Shown piece by piece: positions 1-4,965 of a stretch of 6,387 bases of DNA. How positions within the stretch are numbered: the first letter of the stretch is position 1; every line of letters begins with the position of its first letter. The notes under the pieces are model-generated. The model saw only the letters and a list, made by a program, of their open reading frames with translations. It did not search any database and had not been told where the DNA came from. The stretch lies in NCBI GenBank assembly GCA_945872195.1, contig CAMBZO010000161.1, forward strand, positions 1 to 6,387. The letters run 5' to 3'. The position numbers and the translations under genes were made by a program. The DNA comes from Akkermansia muciniphila (lineage in GTDB: Bacteria > Verrucomicrobiota > Verrucomicrobiia > Limisphaerales > SXTU01).

Positions 1-38
1 GAGCTGAATGCTCGCTCTCAGCCCGCAGTCTCCTAACC

Positions 39-2738
39 GTGTTCGTCGCCACTCTGCCCCTGCGTTTGTCTGTCACCTTCGTTGCCGGGACCTTGCTGGC
101 CACCACTTCCCTCGCCGCCGCCCCCAAGTCCGCCGCGTCTGCCTCGCTGACGTTCGAGAAGGACATCCGACCCATCCTCAAAGCCAATTGCTTCACCTGC
201 CACGGCGAAGGAGAAAAGCTCAAGGGCGGCCTCGACGCGCGCCTCCGCCACTTGCTCGCGAAGGGCGGCGAGCACGGCGCAGCCATCATCCCGGGCAAGC
301 CGGAAAAGAGTCCACTCTTCACGTTGGTCCGCGATGGCGAAATGCCCAAGTCGGAGAAGAAACTTTCCAAGGAGCAGGTCGAAGTCATCCGCCAGTGGAT
401 TGCCGGTGGCGCGAAGGTCGCGCGCACGGAGCCAGCCAAGCCCGGCGCGGCAGATGAGTTCACGCCGGAGGAGCGAGCGCACTGGGCCTTTCAAGCGGTG
501 AAGCGGCCATCCGTCCCTGAGATTCGAAATTCGCAATTCCCCATTCGCAATTCCATCGACGCCTTCCTGCTCCAGAAGCTCGTCGCGCAGAAGCTCACGT
601 TCAGCCCGCCCGCCGACCGCGCCACGCTTATCCGCCGCGCGAGCTTCGACCTGCTGGGCCTGCCGCCGTCGCCCGCCGAGGTGGAGGTGTTCGAGAAAGA
701 CACTTCACCCGATGCCTACGAGAAGCTACTGGACCGCCTGCTCGCCTCGCCGCACTACGGCGAGCGTTGGGGCCGGCACTGGCTGGACATCGCGGGCTAC
801 GCGGACTCGGACGGCTACACGGATGCGGACACCGTCCGGCTGTGGGCGTGGCAATATCGCGACTACGTCATCCGCTCGCTCAACGCGGACAAGCCGTTCA
901 ACCAGTTCATCGTTGAGCAACTCGCGGGCGACGAGCTCGTCAAGCCGCCGCACAAGAACCTTGCTCCCGCGGACGTGGACAAACTCGCGGCCACCGGCTT
1001 CCTCCGCATGGCTCCCGACGGCACGGCGAACGCGGGCGTCGAGCCGAAGGTCGCGCGCAACGCGGTCGTCGCCGACACCATCAAGGTTGTCTCCAGCTCG
1101 TTGCTCGGCGTGACGGTCGGCTGCGCGCAGTGTCACAACCACAAGCACGACCCGATTCCGCAGGCGGATTACTACCGGCTGCGCGCCGTTTTCGAGCCGG
1201 GCTTCGACTTGCGCACCTGGCGCACGCCCAACGCGCGGCTCGTCTCGCTGCTCTCGGACGAGGACCGCGCGAAGGCCGCCGAGGTGGAGAAGGACGCGAA
1301 GGCAATCGAGACCGCACGGCTGACGAAGCAAGAGGAGTTCATCAACGAGGTGCTGGAGAAGGAGTTGCTCAAGCGGCCCGAGGAGTTGCGCGCTCCGCTC
1401 CGCGAAGCTTACAAGACCGTCGTCGCCAAGCGCACCGCCACCCAAGTGAAGCTGCTCAAGGAACACCCGACCGTGATGCAACTCAGCCCCGGCTCGCTGT
1501 ATCTCTATGAGCAGAAGAAGGCCGACGAGCTGAAGAAGCAGACCGACGAGGCGGCGAAGATTCGCGAGCGGAAGCCGGCGGAGCAGTTCATCCCCGTCTT
1601 CAGCGAAGTCGCGGTGAAGGACGCGAAGACCGAGCTGGCTCCGACATTCCTCTTCCATCGCGGCGACCCCGACCAGCCCAAGCAGCAGCTCAAGCCGGGC
1701 GACCTTACCATCCTCGCGTCCCTGCGGCCCGTGGACGTTCCGGAGAAGGACGCCGCGCTGACGACAAGCGGCCGCCGCCTCGCCTACGCGCGCGCGCTCA
1801 CGGACGGCACGCACCCGCTCACGTCGCGCGTGCTGGTGAACCGCGTTTGGATGCACCACTTCGGCCGCGGCATCGTGGCATCGCCGTCGGACTTCGGCAC
1901 GCTGGGCGAGCGGCCGACTCATCCCGAGCTGCTCGACTGGCTGGCGAGCGTGTTCGTCACGCAGGGGTGGAGTTTGAAGAAGCTGCACCGACTGGTGATG
2001 ACGAGCGCGGCTTACCGTCAGGCTTCGCAAATTCCGAATTCCGAATTCCGAATCCCGAATTCTAAAGACCCCGACAACAAACTTCTCTCCCGCTTCCCCC
2101 TCCGCCGCCTCGACGCCGAGCAGTTCCGCGACGCGCTGCTCGCCGTGAGCGGCAAACTCAACCTGAAGGCCGGCGGCACGCCCGTGCCCATTATGACCGA
2201 CGAGACGGGCCAAGTCGTCGTGGGCGTGAACACCGACGACACGGCGGGCCGGCCCAGCGGGAAGTTCGTGGGGCTGAACGGCGAGGAGTTCCGCCGCAGC
2301 CTTTACGTGCAGATGCGCCGCAGCAAGCCGCTCGGGCTGATGGAGACGTTCGACGCGCCGCGCATGGAGCCGAACTGCGAGCTGCGCAACGCTTCCACCG
2401 TCGCCCCGCAGTCGCTGATGCTGATGAACGGCGAGTTCGCGCTCGCGCAGGCCAAGTTCTTCGCCGAGCGCGTGGCGAAGGAAGCTGGCGACTCGACCGA
2501 CGAATCCAAGGTGTCGCGCGCGTGGCAGCTCGCTTTCAGCCGCCGCCCGAACAGCACGGAGATGGCCGACACTCTCGCATTCCTCGGCAAGCAACGCGCC
2601 CACTTCACCGCGAACGCGCCGAAGTCCGCACCGACTGGCAAGGGTAAGGAGCCGCTGCCCGCCAACGCCGAGGAGCACGCGCTCACGGGACTTTGTCAGG
2701 CATTACTGACGGCGAATCGGTTTCTCTACGTGGAGTGA
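39..2738 (+). CDS. Secreted PSCyt1 cytochrome / DUF1549 / DUF1553 protein
   Basis: Predicted 899-residue exported protein of the planctomycete/verrucomicrobial cytochrome-DUF1549-DUF1553 family. From the GTG at 39 there is a signal-peptide-like segment (about residues 8-28, ending SLAAA). A cytochrome c-like domain follows: heme motif CFTCH at 51-55 and possible distal ligand M102 in GEMPKS. DUF1549 spans about 172-385 and ends in the hallmark GCAQCHNHKHDP (second CxxCH at 362-366). A charged, probably helical linker covers about 405-515. DUF1553 covers about 576-899, with SRVLVNRVWMHHFGRGIV, ETFDAPRMEPNCELRNAS and the usual end LCQALLTANRFLYVE. The exact role is not established; electron transfer or an extracytoplasmic oxidative or degradative step is inferred from the heme motifs and export. 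The family normally sits beside a DUF1501 gene, here displaced to 4966. No Shine-Dalgarno precedes 39 and the frame is open to the left edge, so the true start may lie further left. Two heptanucleotide repeat tracts are embedded in frame. Confidence 0.93.
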   Translation: MFVATLPLRLSVTFVAGTLLATTSLAAAPKSAASASLTFEKDIRPILKANCFTCHGEGEKLKGGLDARLRHLLAKGGEHGAAIIPGKPEKSPLFTLVRDGEMPKSEKKLSKEQVEVIRQWIAGGAKVARTEPAKPGAADEFTPEERAHWAFQAVKRPSVPEIRNSQFPIRNSIDAFLLQKLVAQKLTFSPPADRATLIRRASFDLLGLPPSPAEVEVFEKDTSPDAYEKLLDRLLASPHYGERWGRHWLDIAGYADSDGYTDADTVRLWAWQYRDYVIRSLNADKPFNQFIVEQLAGDELVKPPHKNLAPADVDKLAATGFLRMAPDGTANAGVEPKVARNAVVADTIKVVSSSLLGVTVGCAQCHNHKHDPIPQADYYRLRAVFEPGFDLRTWRTPNARLVSLLSDEDRAKAAEVEKDAKAIETARLTKQEEFINEVLEKELLKRPEELRAPLREAYKTVVAKRTATQVKLLKEHPTVMQLSPGSLYLYEQKKADELKKQTDEAAKIRERKPAEQFIPVFSEVAVKDAKTELAPTFLFHRGDPDQPKQQLKPGDLTILASLRPVDVPEKDAALTTSGRRLAYARALTDGTHPLTSRVLVNRVWMHHFGRGIVASPSDFGTLGERPTHPELLDWLASVFVTQGWSLKKLHRLVMTSAAYRQASQIPNSEFRIPNSKDPDNKLLSRFPLRRLDAEQFRDALLAVSGKLNLKAGGTPVPIMTDETGQVVVGVNTDDTAGRPSGKFVGLNGEEFRRSLYVQMRRSKPLGLMETFDAPRMEPNCELRNASTVAPQSLMLMNGEFALAQAKFFAERVAKEAGDSTDESKVSRAWQLAFSRRPNSTEMADTLAFLGKQRAHFTANAPKSAPTGKGKEPLPANAEEHALTGLCQALLTANRFLYVE
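522..556. repeat. Heptanucleotide tandem repeat tract 1 (5 x 7 bp)
   Basis: Five adjacent 7-base units start with ATTC: ATTCGAA, ATTCGCA, ATTCCCC, ATTCGCA, ATTCCAT. The tract is AT-richer than the surrounding gene. It lies in frame and encodes about residues 162-173 (IRNSQFPIRNSI) in the linker between the cytochrome domain and DUF1549, just before IDAFLLQKL. Related proteins normally have a short variable linker here, so the repeat probably occupies or replaces it without disturbing a domain. A related tract lies at 2024-2065. Confidence 0.85.
2024..2065. repeat. Heptanucleotide tandem repeat tract 2 (6 x 7 bp)
   Basis: Six 7-base units: TTCGCAA, then ATTCCGA three times without change, then ATCCCGA and ATTCTAA. 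Because 7 is not a multiple of 3, three units make one 7-codon peptide period, read here as IPNSEFRIPNS (about residues 665-675). The tract sits in DUF1553 between AAYRQAS and DPDNKLLSRFPLRRLDAEQ, a stretch of variable length in the family. It shares the ATTC-heptad design of the tract at 522-556, so both probably belong to one repeat family. Each GAATTC junction is palindromic. Confidence 0.9.
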
Positions 2739-2784
2739 GGGAGGACATCTGGGCACTTGACGTTTCACAGGGCTGCGAGGATTT

Positions 2785-2805
2785 TCTTTATAGTGCCTAT
2801 AAAGA
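2785..2805. promoter_or_regulatory. Perfect 9-bp dyad at the 5' end of pseudopilin 1
   Basis: TCTTTATAG and CTATAAAGA are exact reverse complements separated by TGC. The arms are AT-rich in a GC-rich setting. The dyad covers the most plausible start codon of the pseudopilin gene (GTG at 2793) and lies 46 bases after the stop of the upstream gene. It could be an operator, or an RNA hairpin that hides the start codon. It lacks a T-run, so it is a poor intrinsic terminator. A chance origin is possible: a 9-bp dyad with a short spacer is not very rare over 6 kb. The structure is seen directly; the function is a guess. Confidence 0.45.
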
Positions 2806-3632
2806 CCACGCTGCAATCCAAGCCAAACGCCCGGACAGGGTTTACCCTCATCGAACTGCTGGTGGTCATCGCCATCATCGCGATCCTAGCTGGGATGCTC
2901 CTGCCAGCTCTGTCCAAAGCCAAGGGCAAGGCGCACACGATCAAGTGCGTCGGGAATCAGCGGCAGATCGGAATGGCGACGAAGCTCTACGCCGGCGACA
3001 ATGACGACAAGTATCCCCACGGGCAGGACATCAACGGCCCTAGCGGTGTTGGCGGCGTGGCCACTGCCAACGCTGTGGATGCTTGGAACAACGTTCTGTT
3101 ACCATACCTCGGGATTAAGGGCACCCCGACCTCGGTTCCCACCTACGATTGTCCGGCACCAGTGGACCGCTCCACGGTCCAAGCTGGCGTTCAATACGCA
3201 CAGACTTACCGGGCCAATGAACACGTTTACCGTTTCGCCACGGGCACCCGTTATCCGTCCCCCCTGAGAGAGTCTGGGATTCGGTCACCCGCCTCCATTC
3301 TAATCATGGTGGAGAAGAATCGGAACAACATGCAGTATCAATATCAGCAGAACAATCTCGATGCCAACCGGCTCGATTGGAACAGTTTCGATGCCAGTGG
3401 CCTGCCATCCTACAACGGGATGACGAAGCATCAGGGCGGGACGACTTCCTTTGCAGCAGATGGCCACGCCGAGCATTTGCGACTCCCACCGCACTTCGGC
3501 CCAATACCGGCAGACATGCAGGACATGGGCGACTGTCGTGGCAATCCCACAGGCGGCGTCCAACCCAACAACTTCGTCTCCACTCGTGCGAAGCTCTGGA
3601 TGCGCGAAGACACCACTTGGCCTGGCTTCTGA
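2793..3632 (+). CDS. Type II secretion-like pseudopilin, H-X9-DG family (copy 1)
   Basis: 279 residues from GTG 2793. The leader [12 protein letters not shown] has the prepilin peptidase site: Gly16, Phe17 as mature residue 1, and Glu21 as the conserved +5 glutamate. It is followed by one hydrophobic helix (about 17-39). Next comes [20 protein letters not shown], typical of verrucomicrobial and planctomycetal pseudopilin-like proteins, then a YDCPA segment. Near the C-terminus is H213 followed by nine residues and DG (223-224), the H-X9-DG signature. The protein is expected in the inner membrane and then in a pilus-like or secretion assembly; its specific role is unknown. The start is ambiguous. 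TTG 2757 would add 12 residues with an unusual hydrophobic IFFIV stretch in the leader; both candidates have a GAGGA-like sequence 11 bases upstream. GTG gives the more typical short leader. The gene follows the cytochrome/DUF1553 gene closely and may be read with it. Confidence 0.88.
   Translation: MPIKTTLQSKPNARTGFTLIELLVVIAIIAILAGMLLPALSKAKGKAHTIKCVGNQRQIGMATKLYAGDNDDKYPHGQDINGPSGVGGVATANAVDAWNNVLLPYLGIKGTPTSVPTYDCPAPVDRSTVQAGVQYAQTYRANEHVYRFATGTRYPSPLRESGIRSPASILIMVEKNRNNMQYQYQQNNLDANRLDWNSFDASGLPSYNGMTKHQGGTTSFAADGHAEHLRLPPHFGPIPADMQDMGDCRGNPTGGVQPNNFVSTRAKLWMREDTTWPGF
2841..2924 (+). repeat. Pseudopilin N-terminal coding segment, arm 1 of inverted repeat
   Basis: These 84 bases code for the signal helix of pseudopilin 1 and match the complementary segment 4713-4796 of pseudopilin 2 at 71 of 84 bases (hand alignment). 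All 13 differences are synonymous. A 20-base core (2865-2884) is an exact inverted match to 4753-4772. Since the peptide is highly constrained in this family, selection on the protein is enough to explain the similarity, but the arms could still serve in recombination. Confidence 0.75.
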
Positions 3633-3633
3633 C

Positions 3634-3780
3634 CGCGCGACGCGGCTCAAGCCACTTTCTGCCAAGACTGCTCCGATGGCGAAGGGCAAGGAACCGCCGC
3701 CGACAAACGCGGAGGAGCACGCGCTCACCGGCCTGTGCCAGGCTTGGTTGACGGCTAACCGTTTCCTTTACGTCGAGTAG
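3634..3780 (+). pseudogene. Remnant of a DUF1553 gene 3' end
   Basis: The last 102 bases (3679-3780) match the last 102 bases of the cytochrome/DUF1553 gene (2637-2738) at 77 of 102 positions by hand alignment. In protein terms 29 of 33 residues agree, including NAEEHALTGLCQA and LTANRFLYVE followed by a stop. Sixteen of the 29 shared residues use a different synonymous codon. This pattern means the sequence was long under selection as a protein before losing the rest of its gene. Weaker similarity (RAT...SAKTAP against RAH...PKSAP) reaches back almost to the pseudopilin stop at 3632. Only an internal ATG at 3676 could start a 34-residue product, and it has no ribosome binding site, so translation is unlikely. 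It is best read as debris of a second DUF1553 gene. Confidence 0.8.
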
Positions 3781-3790
3781 CACCCCGACT

Positions 3791-4093
3791 TCACTGGTTC
3801 GCCAGCGAGACGGTCACGGCTTTCCGGTCGATGACGTATTGTTTGCCCGGTGGCGGTGGCGGGAGGTTGGGCAATAGCCTCATGTCCACGAGCACTTTCA
3901 GGTCTTTGGGGAAATCCGAGTTGTTCTGCATGTAGGACTGCAAGGCTTGGCTGATTTGCTGGACGGAGGCAGGTGTGGAAGCAGCGACGGAGTCAACGAT
4001 GGGTGTCGATGCGGGGGCAGGCTCGGGACGTTTCCGGCAAGCAGGACTAACGACCAGCGTGGCGAAGGCCAGCGTGAATAACAGTAACCTCAT
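3791..4093 (-). CDS. Small exported, possibly lipid-anchored protein beside a pseudopilin
   Basis: 100 residues. The ATG at 4093 is supported by TAAGGAG six bases upstream, so longer versions starting at 4156 are rejected. The N-terminus MRLLLFTLAFATLVVSPAC is a signal peptide with Cys19. The box SPAC departs from the usual L-x-G/A-C, so lipid attachment is possible but not secure. A Pro/Ala/Ser-rich linker (about 22-42) follows. The C-terminal part (about 44-100) contains ISQALQSYMQNNSDFPKDLKVLV, then LLPNLPPPPPGKQYVID. That resembles the soluble C-terminal region of verrucomicrobial pseudopilin-like proteins, in which residues describing a short peptide repeat and a proline-rich turn precede a final strand. 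It is translated from the same transcript as pseudopilin 2, ten bases downstream of its stop. It may be a partner of that pseudopilin; no enzymatic motif is visible. Confidence 0.8.
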   Translation of the reverse strand: MRLLLFTLAFATLVVSPACRKRPEPAPASTPIVDSVAASTPASVQQISQALQSYMQNNSDFPKDLKVLVDMRLLPNLPPPPPGKQYVIDRKAVTVSLANQ

Positions 4094-4099
4094 GGCACG

Positions 4100-4106
4100 C
4101 TCCTTA
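4100..4106 (-). promoter_or_regulatory. Shine-Dalgarno overlapping the pseudopilin 2 stop codon
   Basis: On the minus strand TAAGGAG contains the TAA stop of pseudopilin 2 and a near-perfect Shine-Dalgarno for the small gene starting at 4093, with a six-base spacer. This arrangement indicates a two-gene operon with probable translational coupling, and it fixes the start of the small gene. It is the clearest ribosome binding site in the window. Confidence 0.8.
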
Positions 4107-4838
4107 CTCTCGGTCCCACTGCGCACGCGAGTCGCCCTTCGGATACTGCAAACCAACTTGCGACGCCTTGCCTATTTCCGCATGACCATCCGCGAAGCCA
4201 ATATTGCACTTGAGATTGTGCCGGTTGACCGGTCGTTGAGGAAGGATGTTGTAGTCACCCGCGGTAGGAGTGCGCATGGTGATGCAGACCCAAGGGCGTC
4301 CGAGCGTGGATTGGGCTGGGATCCACTTGTCAGGATCCGGTTCGAGCGGGTTGGTGATCTCCTGTCCGTCGACCAGGATGACGGTGGCGGAGGGTTTGGC
4401 GACCATGTTTTCACGAACTTTCGCCGACGTGTCTAGCCAGACTCCAATATCGGGTTGGTTCATGGCGATGGCGAGCCGGTTGCTGAAGAAGGTCACGCTA
4501 GGACACTCGAAGGACTTGAAGTCCTGAATGTATTTCATGTTCCGCATGATGTCCGGCCACCATGTCGCGGTAGCATGGAAAAGCAGGTTTCTTGGATCGG
4601 TGCCACTGCGGCCGAACTGCATGAAGACACCGTCGTTGTCGTCAGCGTAGACTTTCAGCGCGAGCGTCACCTGTCTCATGTTGCTCGTGCAGAGCGTGCC
4701 GCGACTCTTTTCCTTGGCCTTGGAAAGTGCCGGCAAAAGCATCCCCGCCAGAATCGCGATGATGGCGATGACGACGAGCAGTTCAATGAGGGTGAAGGCA
4801 CTGACCGGTGCCCTGCGGGTGAGGGTTGGCTGGCTCAT
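4104..4838 (-). CDS. Type II secretion-like pseudopilin, H-X9-DG family (copy 2)
   Basis: 244 residues from ATG 4838. In-frame GTG 4874 and TTG 4859 lie upstream but are less likely; none has a good Shine-Dalgarno. The leader [14 protein letters not shown] precedes FTLIELLVV, with Phe15 as mature residue 1 and Glu19 at +5. Residue -1 is Ala14, not the usual Gly, so cleavage by prepilin peptidase may be less efficient. The hydrophobic helix is about 15-37, followed by [21 protein letters not shown] and FECPSV (about 110-115). H207 is followed by nine residues and DG (217-218), the H-X9-DG signature. The first 28 mature residues are identical to pseudopilin 1, but the rest diverges strongly, so the two are family members with different exposed surfaces. 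It is first in an operon with the small exported protein at 3791-4093, and convergent with the upstream plus-strand block. Confidence 0.9.
   Translation of the reverse strand: MSQPTLTRRAPVSAFTLIELLVVIAIIAILAGMLLPALSKAKEKSRGTLCTSNMRQVTLALKVYADDNDGVFMQFGRSGTDPRNLLFHATATWWPDIMRNMKYIQDFKSFECPSVTFFSNRLAIAMNQPDIGVWLDTSAKVRENMVAKPSATVILVDGQEITNPLEPDPDKWIPAQSTLGRPWVCITMRTPTAGDYNILPQRPVNRHNLKCNIGFADGHAEIGKASQVGLQYPKGDSRAQWDRE
4713..4796 (-). repeat. Pseudopilin N-terminal coding segment, arm 2 of inverted repeat
   Basis: Partner of 2841-2924 in opposite orientation, within pseudopilin 2. It encodes the same 28 residues from FTLIE to SKAK. The exact 20-base core is 4753-4772. The distance between the arms is about 1.8 kb and includes most of pseudopilin 1, the DUF1553 remnant, the small gene and most of pseudopilin 2. 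Confidence 0.75.
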
Positions 4839-4965
4839 AGGGTTGTTGAAGTGAAGCAAAGCTCCCCCTGTCACACTTCGGACGCAACTTCATTTTCCCC
4901 CTCCACACCGCCAACAAATCGTGAAGGAGGCGTCCGGCAGGCCAGTCGGATTCCTCGCTCTCACG
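4839..4965. promoter_or_regulatory. Divergent intergenic region between pseudopilin 2 and DUF1501
   Basis: This 127-base gap separates two genes read away from each other, so it should hold a promoter for the minus-strand pseudopilin operon and probably one for DUF1501. No convincing -35/-10 pair is visible on either strand. An AAGGAGG sequence at 4924-4930 is too far (35 bases) from the DUF1501 ATG at 4966 to serve it directly. The role is inferred from gene orientation only. Confidence 0.4.

Noticed and set aside
2024..2065. Heptad tract as a CRISPR array
   Set aside because: The units are 7 bases and directly adjacent with no spacers, and no cas genes are present.
726..2678. 650-codon open frame on the minus strand
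   Set aside because: It lies fully opposite the DUF1549/DUF1553 gene, has Arg/Val/Leu/Ala-heavy low-information sequence and no family motif. It is a by-product of high third-position GC.
2757..2762. TTGACG as a -35 promoter element for pseudopilin 1
   Set aside because: The nearest TATAGT (2789-2794) is 26 bases away, too far for a normal sigma-70 promoter, and nothing suitable lies at 16-18 bases.
3163..3181. 7-bp hairpin (TGGACCG / CGGTCCA, 5-base loop)
   Set aside because: It lies inside the pseudopilin 1 coding region with no T-run; a 7-bp stem is expected by chance in several kb of GC-rich DNA.
3451..3780. 109-codon plus-strand frame ending in the DUF1553-like tail as a real gene
   Set aside because: Its first two thirds are the wrong frame of pseudopilin 1. 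Only the end after about 3634 resembles DUF1553, so it is treated as a remnant.
3781..3790. Bidirectional terminator between the DUF1553 remnant and the small gene
   Set aside because: Only a 4-bp GTCG/CGAC pairing is visible around this 10-base gap, with no T-run on either strand.
4094..4156. N-terminal extension of the small exported protein to 4156
   Set aside because: It would overlap pseudopilin 2 and put 21 Arg-rich residues before a clean signal peptide, while ATG 4093 has an excellent Shine-Dalgarno.
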